In this document: positions 33,202-40,677 of the stretch, one piece after another
Layout of the letters: every line of letters begins with the position of its first letter
Numbering within the stretch: the stretch's first letter is position 1
Source of the DNA: DATCBF01 sp964401995
GTDB lineage: Bacteria; Actinomycetota; Thermoleophilia; Solirubrobacterales; 70-9
DNA: 64,000 nucleotides
Direction of reading: 5' to 3'
NCBI GenBank assembly: GCA_964401995.1
Contig: CAYOAP010000003.1
Span: 1-64,000 of the forward strand
Made by a program: the position numbers and the translations under genes
The notes under the pieces: generated by a model
Database searches by the model: none
What the model was told of the DNA's origin: nothing
What the model saw: only the letters and a program-made list of their open reading frames with translations

Positions 33202-34482
33202 GTGTCGCGAACCCTGCCCAATCAGAGTTGGAGCGCGATGTGCGAGCGCGTCCAACAGTGGGCCGGCCCGGTGTCCTGGCGATGGTCGGCTGTGCTCGAC
33301 CAAAGCGGCAGCTGGGACCTTGTTGCCTTAGTTGTCGATCTCGGCGCGCACGCCGTACCGATCTTCCATGCCTTCCCCTCGGCGATCCTCGGAGTCGAGG
33401 AACTCGACGGCGAGACAGCGGCGAGGCGGCTACGAGATGGTCGCATCGTGGAGGTCCAGGCGGCCGCGCCGGAAATTTCGCTGCCCGTGCCCGCGAACGT
33501 GGTGCCTCAGTGGATCTACAGCTGGGAGGAATGGGGACTCACCGAAACGGGCTGGCCGCGGCTCGTGATGGAAACGGGTGGCGGAAGCAATAACTACGCC
33601 GATCCCCACCAGCCACTCGTGATGCCCGAGCTGCCCTTCTATCCCTCACTTGCAGCGGCGGTCGCAGAGGAGGTGTTCCGCGTGCCTCCAGAGCGGCTCC
33701 GACTTGGGCAACACGCCCCGGTCTCGATCCGCCTATGCGTTAGGCGCGGGAGGATCGCGACGCTGGAGGTTGGCGGTGAGGGGGTTCTGTTCACAGTTGA
33801 GGAGGGGGAGCCGGGAGGACTCGCTGGGTTTTCGCTGCGGGCCGCCTGGCGCCACCAGCCCGGCGATCGTGCGTGGTCGCGCAGCGATAACGCACTGGCG
33901 GGACCGGGGAGGATCGACCTGGCGACGGACGGGGTACCGAGCGAGCTCGTTGTCGCCCTAGTCGACCCGGAGGGATTTGAATTCGATCGACGCTCCTGGG
34001 ATGCGCGATTCGACACACCGGCGGCGGAGCCCGAATCGCTAGGGGCGTTGGTCGCGCGCTGGCTCGAAGAGGGCGAGCACGCCCAGCTCGAGTACAAGCA
34101 GGCTTTGTCGGACACGAAGACGCATGTCTCCTTAGCCGAGACCGTTGCCGCCTTCGCAAATGGCTCGGGAGGGGTAGTGCTAGTGGGAGTCGATGACAAC
34201 GGGGCGCCGATCGGCTATGACGCCACCAAGGCAAGTGATCAAGTGACGAACATCATCTCCCACCGGGTTGGAGAGCCACCCGGTTTCGCGGTCGATGAGG
34301 TTCGCATCGAGGGCAAGCCGCTCGTCGTGGTTAGGGTGGCTCCAAGCGCGCCACATCAGCGGCCGCACCAGGTCAACGGTCGGGTGATGATTCGGGCGAT
34401 GGCAACCACTCGACCGGCGACGCCAGGACAGGTGCGGGAGCTGATGAGCACCGGTGAGCCCAGGATTGAAGGGCTGTCCTGA
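33202..34482 (+). CDS. AlbA_2 (Schlafen-like) domain protein with an unknown N-terminal half
   Basis: 426 residues from GTG. The last 140 (about 288-410) form an AlbA_2 domain: GEHAQLEYKQAL, then ETVAAFANGSGGVVLVGVDD and GAPIGYD, as in Schlafen-type nucleic-acid-binding or nuclease proteins and in many phage-defence genes. The first 280 residues have two Trp-rich segments (SWRWSAVLDQSGSWDL, QWIYSWEEWGLTETGWPR) and no motif I recognise. TAGCTT (33190-33195) ends 6 nt before GTG. It lies next to the helicase gene (96 bp gap), a frequent partnership in defence loci. Confidence 0.75.
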   Translation: MSRTLPNQSWSAMCERVQQWAGPVSWRWSAVLDQSGSWDLVALVVDLGAHAVPIFHAFPSAILGVEELDGETAARRLRDGRIVEVQAAAPEISLPVPANVVPQWIYSWEEWGLTETGWPRLVMETGGGSNNYADPHQPLVMPELPFYPSLAAAVAEEVFRVPPERLRLGQHAPVSIRLCVRRGRIATLEVGGEGVLFTVEEGEPGGLAGFSLRAAWRHQPGDRAWSRSDNALAGPGRIDLATDGVPSELVVALVDPEGFEFDRRSWDARFDTPAAEPESLGALVARWLEEGEHAQLEYKQALSDTKTHVSLAETVAAFANGSGGVVLVGVDDNGAPIGYDATKASDQVTNIISHRVGEPPGFAVDEVRIEGKPLVVVRVAPSAPHQRPHQVNGRVMIRAMATTRPATPGQVRELMSTGEPRIEGLS

Positions 34483-34565
34483 CGCACCACGGGCTGGTGG
34501 CGCGTTGGCGCGAACTGCGAGGTTCGCATTCCGGAAAAGAGGTCTGAGAGGTACCATAGGGTATG

Positions 34566-34571
34566 TATAAT
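34566..34571 (+). promoter_or_regulatory. Consensus -10 (TATAAT) of the helicase gene
   Basis: TATAAT overlaps the first in-frame ATG (34570) and ends 7 nt before the second (34579). The first ATG can therefore not be in the mRNA made from this promoter, and a leaderless mRNA starting at 34579 is expected. No good -35 is visible at the standard spacing. Confidence 0.6.
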
Positions 34572-34578
34572 GTTGACA

Positions 34579-36636
34579 ATGGTTGAGAAGGTCTTTTCAG
34601 ACGACGAATATCTACGAATTGGCGAGGCCGCCGAGTACGTCGGCGTTTCGTCCCAAACGCTGCGACGTTGGGGTCAGGAGGGGAGGATCTCCGCGCTGCG
34701 TCACCCACGCAACGGCTATCGCTACTACCGCCGCCCCGAGCTGGAGCCGTTCCGCCTCGAGTACCAGCGTGCCGCCGATGAGCCCGCTGATCCCGACCAT
34801 CTCTTTCAGCAGGTCAACGCCAACATCGAGGCCAACAAGCTGCTGCGCGAACCCCAGCGTGACGCCCATCGCAAAGTCCGCGAGCACTTCGCCGGGGACG
34901 ACAGCCCGGCGATCCTGCAGATCCCGGTCGGCTGCGGCAAGACCGGGATCATGGCGACGCTGCCGTTCGGGATCGCCTGCGGGCGGGTGCTTATCATCAC
35001 CCCCAACCTGACGATCCGCAAGGGCGTCGCCACCGCGCTCGACATCGCCAGCCGCGAGTGTTTCTGGGCCAAGACCCGCGTCCTCGATGACTTCCAGAAC
35101 GGCCCCTACTTCGCCGTCCTCGACAGCAACAACGCCAACATCCACGACTGTACCGAGAGCCACTTCGTCGTCACCAACATCCAGCAGCTCGCCAGCTCGG
35201 CCGATCGCTGGCTTCCCCAGTTCCCGCCGAATTTCTTCGACATGATCCTCGTCGACGAGGGCCATCACGCCGCCGCTGCCAGCTGGCAGAAGGTCTTCCG
35301 TCGTTTCCCCCAGGCCAAGGTAGTCAGCCTCACCGCGACCCCGTTTCGCTCCGACGAACAGCCGCTCGAGGGCGAGGTGATCTATCGCTATCCCTTCGCC
35401 CGAGCGATGATGCACGGCTTTATCAAGCAGATCCTTTCGCGCAGCGTCGCCCCTTCGGAGCTCTACTTCACGGTCGGCGAGGACCGCCACCGACACTCCT
35501 TGGAGGAAGTGCTCGAACTGCGCGAGGAACAGTGGTTTCGCCGCGGCGTCTCGCTCTCACCCGAGTGCAACCGCCACATCGCCGAAGCGAGCATCCAGCG
35601 CTGCAACCGCCTGCGCTCGCAGACCGGCATCCCGCATCAGATCATTGCCGCCGCCTCCTCGGTCGACCACGCCCGCCAGATTCGCTCGATCTATGAGGAG
35701 TGCGGCTACCGGGCCGCCGAGATCCACAGCGACATGAGCGAGGCCGAGCGCGAGCGGGTGCTCGACGACCTCGATCTCGGTCGCCTCGACTGCATCGTCC
35801 AGGTCCAGATGCTGGGGGAGGGATTCGACCATCCCCGGCTCAGCGTCGCCGCCGTCTTTAGGCCCTTCCGCACCCTCGCCCCCTACATCCAGTTCGTCGG
35901 CCGGGTGATGCGCGTCGTCGTGCAGGACCAGCCCGACCATCCCGACAACGTCGGCTTCGTCATCTCCCACGTCGGCCTCAACAACGAGGAGCGCTGGGAG
36001 GAGTTCAAGGAGCTCGACCTCGAGGACCAGCGCCTGATCCACGAATGGCTCGAGGGCGAGCCCAACGAGAACGACCCTGAGAACGGCGGTGGTGGGCCTC
36101 GCCGCTTCGACGAGGCAACGCTCGTCGACAGCGAGCTGATCAGCCACTTCGTCGACACCGCCTTCCTTGACCCCGACGACGACCGCGTGCTCGATGAGAT
36201 TCTCGCCAAACAAATCGTCCCCGGGGTCGTCGTCGGGGACGTCATGGACCGGGAGACACTGCGACAGAAACTGCGCGAGAGGAACACGGCCCAGGAAGAA
36301 GAGCCGATGCAGATCCCGGTAATGCCGCAGCGTCGCCGCAAAGCGGCCCGCGCCCGCCTGCACGAGCGCACCGGGTCGGTGGTCGCGCGCATCCTCGACG
36401 AGCTCGGCATCTCGCGGCCCGGCCGCGACCTGGCCAAGGCGCTAGGCGGCCCGCCGGTGCCGAACGTGCGGCGGGTGACCGTGCTGCTCAATCAGGAGAT
36501 CAACGAGTTCGCCGGGATTCGCGCCAAATCCCGTAAAGAGCTGAGCGCCGACCAGGCCGAGGACGCCCTCAAGGCGCTCGATGCGATCGGCGACCAGGTA
36601 CGTGACCAGCTACGGCAGAAACTGGAGGCAGCCTGA
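34579..36636 (+). CDS. SF2 helicase with an N-terminal MerR/excisionase-like HTH
   Basis: About 685 residues. Residues 10-57 form a winged helix of the MerR/excisionase kind (YLRIGEAAEYVGVSSQTLRRWGQEG, then NGYRYYRRPEL). The motor core has Walker A PVGCGKTG (116-123), motif II DEGH (226-229), motif III SLTATP (250-255) and motif VI QFVGRVMR (438-445), so it should be an active ATP-dependent DNA translocase related to the ResIII/UvrB type. A 230-residue C-terminal region follows with a disordered ENDPENGGGGPR break. A DNA-reading head on a helicase hints at a site-specific role. ATG 34579 is used (see the -10 box). TGA overlaps the next ATG by 1 nt. Confidence 0.85.
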   Translation: MVEKVFSDDEYLRIGEAAEYVGVSSQTLRRWGQEGRISALRHPRNGYRYYRRPELEPFRLEYQRAADEPADPDHLFQQVNANIEANKLLREPQRDAHRKVREHFAGDDSPAILQIPVGCGKTGIMATLPFGIACGRVLIITPNLTIRKGVATALDIASRECFWAKTRVLDDFQNGPYFAVLDSNNANIHDCTESHFVVTNIQQLASSADRWLPQFPPNFFDMILVDEGHHAAAASWQKVFRRFPQAKVVSLTATPFRSDEQPLEGEVIYRYPFARAMMHGFIKQILSRSVAPSELYFTVGEDRHRHSLEEVLELREEQWFRRGVSLSPECNRHIAEASIQRCNRLRSQTGIPHQIIAAASSVDHARQIRSIYEECGYRAAEIHSDMSEAERERVLDDLDLGRLDCIVQVQMLGEGFDHPRLSVAAVFRPFRTLAPYIQFVGRVMRVVVQDQPDHPDNVGFVISHVGLNNEERWEEFKELDLEDQRLIHEWLEGEPNENDPENGGGGPRRFDEATLVDSELISHFVDTAFLDPDDDRVLDEILAKQIVPGVVVGDVMDRETLRQKLRERNTAQEEEPMQIPVMPQRRRKAARARLHERTGSVVARILDELGISRPGRDLAKALGGPPVPNVRRVTVLLNQEINEFAGIRAKSRKELSADQAEDALKALDAIGDQVRDQLRQKLEAA

Positions 36637-36863
36637 TGGCGAAGGTAAAGCAGGTGCTGAAGCCAGTATCAGTCCGAGTCGCCGGCAGGAAGCGGAAGTG
36701 CTACCACTCGAAGAAGCACTCGATCGCGAAAGGGGAGTCCTGCTTAGTGGTCAAGGACCCCGCCTACAACTCCGACAGGGGCTACTGCGTTGAGTGCGGC
36801 AACGCAATCCTCGAAGTCGCCGAAGCCGACCTCGAAAAGCTCAAAGCAGACCTCAACTCCTGA
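36636..36863 (+). CDS. Small zinc-ribbon protein
   Basis: 75 residues, basic. RKRKCYHSKKH then ESCLVV then GYCVECGNAI give four or more Cys (one CxxC pair) plus two His, enough for one treble-clef or zinc-ribbon site. A short acidic helix ends the chain (EVAEADLEKLKADLNS). Its start overlaps the helicase stop by 1 nt, so it is co-translated and is probably a helicase partner or DNA/RNA adaptor. Confidence 0.75.
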   Translation: MAKVKQVLKPVSVRVAGRKRKCYHSKKHSIAKGESCLVVKDPAYNSDRGYCVECGNAILEVAEADLEKLKADLNS

Positions 36864-36887
36864 CCGCGTGGACTCGGTGATCGCGTG

Positions 36888-37985
36888 ATGACCCCCTCCG
36901 ACCACGCCGGCTACGTCCCGTTCCTAAAAGGTAAACGAGGCGAGTTTAGAGCCCTTGCCCAGCTCAACTTCGAGCAGCGGCAGATGCTGGCCCCGCTAAT
37001 AGACGTGCCCCCCGAGAAGGTCGAGTTCTTTCCCGACGAGGTTTTCCAGATTGACACCGTTGATCAGGCGCTCGACGGCTACGCCGCCAAGGTCGCCGAG
37101 ACCTGGGGCCAGCTAGATACCTGCTTCGTCGACCTCGCCGGCTTCGATCCCGCACTCCGAATGGCCGATGGCCGCCACCCGCTCACCGCCTTCTTCGCCG
37201 ATGCTAGAGCCGCCGACCTCGCAGCCGTTCCCGTTACCGGCCCAAGTCGTGACGCTGCACAGCTCGAAGCCGTGGAGCAGATCGTCGAGGTCTGGCGTCT
37301 TGGTGCCGCTGTCCGATTGCATCGCCCCGAACTGAGCGAACCCGAACACCTTGCCGAGCGGTTAGCGAGGCTCCTCCGGATCATCGGCCAGCAACCGTCA
37401 CAGGTTGACCTGTTGCTCGACTTTGGGGAGCTGCTCAAATCTGAAGCGGGGGCGATCGAGGCCCAGGCGCGCGCGGCGATCCTTGCTCTGCCAGATGTCC
37501 AGGATTGGCGCTCACTTGTGCTCTGCACCGGCGCCTACCCCGAGGCAGTTCGGATCGAGACGAACTCCAGCGGCGAGCTCCCCCGGCACGACTGGATGCT
37601 CTGGCGCCGTTTGATCAGCGCAACTGACGATTTGCCGCGGATACCTACCTTCGGCGATTACGGGGTCTCCGCAGCCGATTGGGGCGATCCGTACAACCCG
37701 TTGGTGATGACGCCGGCCTGCAAGATCATCTACGCCACCGAGGAGGACTGGGTGATGGTTAAAGGCAGCTCCGTTGAAAATGGCTACGAACAGTACCGCG
37801 ACCTCGCCGCTCAAGTGAAGGCACGCGGCGAGTTCCTCACCAAGGATCATTGTCAGGGCGAGGAGAAGATCATCGAATGCGCCGCCGGCCGAGGTGGGGT
37901 CGGAAACCTCGAGACCTGGGTGACCGTCGCCACCCGCCGCCACATCGAGGTCGTTAGCCGCCAGCTAACCAGTCTGCCGGCCTAG
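36888..37985 (+). CDS. Beta-family protein (Pfam 'Beta protein' type)
   Basis: About 365 residues. YVPFLKGKRGEFRAL at the N-terminus, then LAPLIDVPP, LDTCFVDLAGF and a C-terminal part with GDYGVSAADWGDPYNPLVMTPA, is the pattern of the 'beta' family often found beside sce7726-type genes in mobile islands. Probably a TIM-barrel-like fold; activity unknown. GTG 36885 or ATG 36888 may be the start. Its last 32 bp overlap the convergent sce7726-type gene. It lies 24 bp after the zinc-ribbon gene, on the same strand. Confidence 0.75.
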   Translation: MTPSDHAGYVPFLKGKRGEFRALAQLNFEQRQMLAPLIDVPPEKVEFFPDEVFQIDTVDQALDGYAAKVAETWGQLDTCFVDLAGFDPALRMADGRHPLTAFFADARAADLAAVPVTGPSRDAAQLEAVEQIVEVWRLGAAVRLHRPELSEPEHLAERLARLLRIIGQQPSQVDLLLDFGELLKSEAGAIEAQARAAILALPDVQDWRSLVLCTGAYPEAVRIETNSSGELPRHDWMLWRRLISATDDLPRIPTFGDYGVSAADWGDPYNPLVMTPACKIIYATEEDWVMVKGSSVENGYEQYRDLAAQVKARGEFLTKDHCQGEEKIIECAAGRGGVGNLETWVTVATRRHIEVVSRQLTSLPA

Positions 37986-38526
37986 CCCGTAGCCGATCAC
38001 GGACGGTCGAGGCCAGAAGACGCGGGGGCAGGGCCGCGGCAAGCGCTGCCCAAAGCACTCGCCGAGGCTTGCTCCGCAACCCTCGATCTAGCCCGAGCCC
38101 CTCAAGCACCTCAAGGACCTCATGGCGCCAGAGCAACTGGGCCAACGCCCCGGGCTCTGTGTGGAGATTGGCCCGAGGGCCTCGATCGCGCACGATTGAG
38201 GTCTCATCGTTCCGGAGCCGGGCCACTTCTATACCCCACCACTCGGGCAGTCCGTCGCGAGCAGCGTCAAGGTGGCACTCGGCGCAGATGATGGTAAGGC
38301 GATTAAAGACCTTCCCATAGGCGGCGGCCTGGCCCTGCAATCGCGCCAGGCTGTCGCGCTCACTCTTGATCTCGAAGCCCTCTAGGCGGCCATTGATCAC
38401 CGCGACATCGATTCGGCTTCGCCCTCTAAGTACGCCCATCTCGTCAACCACACGCACCAGCGGATCGTCGGCGTAGCGTGTCTCGAGGCGATTGTGCAGC
38501 ACCGCTCGAATATCTATGTCCCGCAA
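37954..38526 (-). CDS. sce7726-family PD-(D/E)XK nuclease-like protein
   Basis: 190 residues from TTG 38526 (GAGGA about 5 nt upstream). It opens MRDIDIRAVLHNRL as family members do. The nuclease core reads RIDVAVINGRLEGFEIKSE: Asp40, Glu52, Lys54, followed by QGQAAAYGKVFN (Gln66 and Tyr70), a complete D-ExK-QxxxY set. So catalysis is plausible. It faces the beta-family gene with a 32 bp 3' overlap; the two are a recurring pair in bacterial islands, suggesting joint function, perhaps in defence. Confidence 0.8.
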   Translation of the reverse strand: MRDIDIRAVLHNRLETRYADDPLVRVVDEMGVLRGRSRIDVAVINGRLEGFEIKSERDSLARLQGQAAAYGKVFNRLTIICAECHLDAARDGLPEWWGIEVARLRNDETSIVRDRGPRANLHTEPGALAQLLWRHEVLEVLEGLGLDRGLRSKPRRVLWAALAAALPPRLLASTVRDRLRARPADWLAGG

Positions 38527-38718
38527 CTCGGTCCTCTCAGCTCCACGTCGGTCAAGTTCTCTTCGGCACCCCCTCCCGCGACCCTACCGCTGCCATCGCC
38601 CTTGCAAGACGATGGTTCCGTCGGAAGCAACCGTCGGCGACCGGACGGCGGTTCCTGACTAACTCATCGACGCCCGGAGATGCTCTTCCGGCCACGAGAA
38701 ATGGAGCTGGGTACGGGC

Positions 38719-39516
38719 TCAGGCTGACGGTCCTTGCCGCTCGACTTTGTAGTCGAAGAAGCGCGACACCTGCGGGACGTAGCGGGTGCAGTGAAACTTC
38801 CACTGCTCGCGCCGATCGAAGGCCTCCGTGAAGAGGTCGCCGGTAGATGTCGGGCCGATCCCGTTGAAAAGCAAGACCAAGACGAGATCAAGACACTGGG
38901 ACGCCACCGAGTTAAATGACTCTAGGGTTCGGGCGCTCTCAAAGCCGCTGAATTCACCGCGCCCAGCCCGGGCCAGACGCTCGCCAAGCGCCGGCTGGGA
39001 TGGATGGACGTAGCCGCTGAGCCTTCCAAAGCAGCTGTGTACGGCTGCGCGAAAGTCATCGGGGTCCCGGACCATCAAGATCCGCAGATCGTCGATTCGG
39101 GTAACCGAGGAGCGCGGCACTTTCTGTGTGTCTCCGAGGAAGCGGACGCGATCTTCGAGACTGGCGCTCGCCCCGAGCTTCCGATCGACGTAGATGTACT
39201 TGACAGCTGCCTCGAGCATGTAGCGGAGCTCGCGGCGGGCGACGTTGAAGATTCCTTGCTCGGTCAACTGCAGTAGTGCCACCGCAGACTCGAGCAGCTC
39301 GTCGGACATGTTTTGCATCAGCCATTTCTGGGATTCAGAAAATCGAGTGTCGGCTAACCAGGTGAGCTGTAGTGCCACCAGGAAGTCGCCGATCAGGCGC
39401 TCGCGGTGGAGCTTTGCGTCCTGGTAGCGCTTGCTCGCCTCCTCCTCGTGCTGGGCTTTGATCTGATCGTCGGATCCCTCGGCACGATCGCGCGGCATCT
39501 CATCAGCGGCGTCCAC
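38719..39516 (-). CDS. Helical island protein with R-x5-H motif (DUF5677-like)
   Basis: 265 residues from GTG 39516. A charged head (1-45) then helices; VARRELRYMLEAAVKYIYVDRKL (93-115) and FGRLSGYVHPSQ (163-174; R165 and H171) resemble HEPN-related DUF5677-type proteins, whose R...H pair can form an RNase site. The C-terminus is helical (LESFNSVASQCLDLVLVLLFNGIG). Not membrane bound. Located between the nuclease gene and the dead integrase, reverse strand, about 190 bp from each. Family assignment is tentative. Confidence 0.55.
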   Translation of the reverse strand: MDAADEMPRDRAEGSDDQIKAQHEEEASKRYQDAKLHRERLIGDFLVALQLTWLADTRFSESQKWLMQNMSDELLESAVALLQLTEQGIFNVARRELRYMLEAAVKYIYVDRKLGASASLEDRVRFLGDTQKVPRSSVTRIDDLRILMVRDPDDFRAAVHSCFGRLSGYVHPSQPALGERLARAGRGEFSGFESARTLESFNSVASQCLDLVLVLLFNGIGPTSTGDLFTEAFDRREQWKFHCTRYVPQVSRFFDYKVERQGPSA

Positions 39517-39630
39517 GAGGGCAGCCTAGTCGCGGGAGCGAGAACGGCGAGGGAGAAGGTGGGCCCAACACACCGAAAAAGTTAGAGTTGTCTCGTTGCC
39601 AGACCTTCCGACCAACACGTTCGAGGTCTC

Positions 39631-40090
39631 TCAAAGGAGAAAGCGGGCAACGAGAATCACCTCACACGGGAGGTGCCGCCGCTTTCCAATCTCCGCGTTC
39701 TTGGCGACGTGTTGGTAGTCAAAGGGCAAAGGAGAGGATCCACTGCAAGGTGTCGATCGTCGATGGACCTTGTGGCTTGAGCACCTGTCCGCGGCCATCG
39801 CGATGCGGCGCTCCTATCTCGATTGCCTGTCGCCTCATCTCGGATTCGCGGACCTTGAAGGCGCGGTAAGCGTCGACAGCTTCTCCATCGATTGCCGCTA
39901 GCGGCAAGTTCTCAAAGAATGGCAGCAGGTGATCGAGTGCCCATCGATCCTTCGTCAACATGGCCTCGCTCACCTGGCCTTTGCGCGAGTCAACCAGCTC
40001 TCGAGCGAAGGCTCCGAAGAGAGGCGGCTCGGCTCTCTTCGTATCGACCTGTGGCGCCCTCCCAGGCACGGAATCACTCAGTAGCTCCAC
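39631..40090 (-). pseudogene. Tyrosine integrase remnant (frameshifted, no catalytic domain)
   Basis: The frame from GTG 40090 (123 residues) is the core-binding domain of a phage-type integrase: FGAFARELVDSRKG, DRWALDHLLPFFENLPLAAID, then GPSTIDTLQWILSFAL and a stop at 39721. In the next frame the text continues YQHVAKNAEIGKRRHLP (from 39717), the normal continuation, and stops at 39631. The catalytic R..HxxR..Y domain is missing. Upstream of GTG the same frame reads LSPESIEAVAIRIVELLS, an integrase-like head, but an in-frame TGA and no start codon precede it. The island's own integrase is therefore dead. Confidence 0.75.
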
Positions 40091-40329
40091 AATCCGAATC
40101 GCGACGGCCTCGATCGACTCGGGGCTAAGCGAAGCTCACCTCGATCCCCCTGCCGCTTAGCCCAGAAACGCGATCGCCCAACCCGACTCCGGCCGGACCC
40201 TGCACTCCGCTCATCCTTTCCCAAGGCAACCGCGTCAATGGCGACGTGCTTGCTCGTCCTCGTTGCTGCGGCCAGCTATTCGCCTCGAAGTGCCGAGGTC
40301 CTAGACGAGGCAGTTTCAGTAGGTCCCAT

Positions 40330-40360
40330 GCCTGTAGTTCAGCTGGAAGAGCGCCTGGAC
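40330..40360 (+). pseudogene. Third tRNA 5'-half-like fragment
   Basis: GCCTGTAGTTCAGCTGGAAGAGCGCCTGGAC has the D-arm and left anticodon stem of a tRNA (compare the TAGCTCAG..TGG.AGAGCGCCTGG of tRNA-Ala(CGC)) and then diverges. No anticodon loop or T-arm follows. It may be the scar of an older integration or an element-borne 5' half. Confidence 0.5.
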
Positions 40361-40478
40361 AGGTACGGAAGTGGTCTAGGCCGGTCGATTTCGCGCCATT
40401 CGGCTCCTCCCAGCGCCTGAGGAAACCCCCGAACCCAGACGTGCCCATGACTATCGAGCTACAATGGCGGCCGTTAAA

Positions 40479-40507
40479 TTGAACGCAGGTGGGATTTCGT
40501 TTTACCT
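40479..40507 (+). promoter_or_regulatory. Promoter supplied by the island for tRNA-Ala(CGC)
   Basis: TTGAAC (40479-40484), 17 bp, TTACCT (40502-40507), then 18 nt to the tRNA 5' end. GCAGGT and ACCTGC (40485-40490 / 40504-40509) form an inverted repeat around the spacer and may be an operator. It lies inside the island, so the element carries a new promoter for the essential tRNA it cut. Confidence 0.6.
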
Positions 40508-40522
40508 GCAAATCAGCAATTT

Positions 40523-40563
40523 CTCGGGGCTATAGCTCAGTTGGCAGAGCGCCTGGATCGCAC
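40523..40563 (+). other. attR: right copy of the 41 bp integration repeat
   Basis: Matches 29944-29984 at 40 of 41 positions and ends inside the anticodon loop. The element-derived 5' half here joins the host 3' half to give a whole tRNA. Confidence 0.85.
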
Positions 40564-40598
40564 CCAGGAGGTCGGCGGTTCGAATCCGCCTAGCTCCA
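40526..40598 (+). tRNA. tRNA-Ala (CGC), rebuilt by integration
   Basis: 73-nt cloverleaf: acceptor GGGGCTA/TAGCTCC plus A, D-arm GCTCAGTTGGCAGAGC, anticodon loop ATCGCAC (CGC) in CCTGG/CCAGG, T-arm GGCGG-TTCGAAT-CCGCC. The 5' half comes from the element (T 40541 where the left copy has C). No CCA is encoded. Confidence 0.97.
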
Positions 40599-40677
40599 CT
40601 ACAGGCACTCCGTGCGCGGGCAACTTCGCTTCCGGGGAAGCTGGAACTAGGCGCGTGCTGAGTTCAGCGCGCAGCAG

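Larger units (their letters stand above)
40091..40525. other. Non-coding right end of the island
   Basis: 435 bp with no gene I can support. It holds a third tRNA 5'-half-like stretch (40330-40360) and the promoter of the rebuilt tRNA-Ala. The 128-codon reverse frame 40125-40511 has no recognisable protein character. Confidence 0.6.
29985..40563. mobile_element. Integrated genomic island in tRNA-Ala(CGC), about 10.6 kb
   Basis: Bounded by direct repeats 10,579 bp apart (29944-29984 and 40523-40563). The left copy is only a tRNA 5' half; the right copy restores a full tRNA with host 3' half. A decayed tyrosine integrase (39631-40090) lies at the right end, pointing away from the tRNA. Cargo genes on the left are forward, those on the right reverse. 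Gene content (AlbA_2, SF2 helicase, PD-(D/E)XK, beta family, HEPN-like motifs) fits a defence island. With the integrase broken it is probably fixed in place. Confidence 0.8.

Noticed and set aside
38478..38831. 117-codon forward frame in the gap between the nuclease and helical genes
   Set aside because: Arg/Ser/Pro-rich without motif; overlaps both flanking genes on the other strand.
40125..40511. 128-codon reverse frame upstream of the integrase remnant
   Set aside because: Text is not protein-like and covers the tRNA promoter and tRNA-like fragment.
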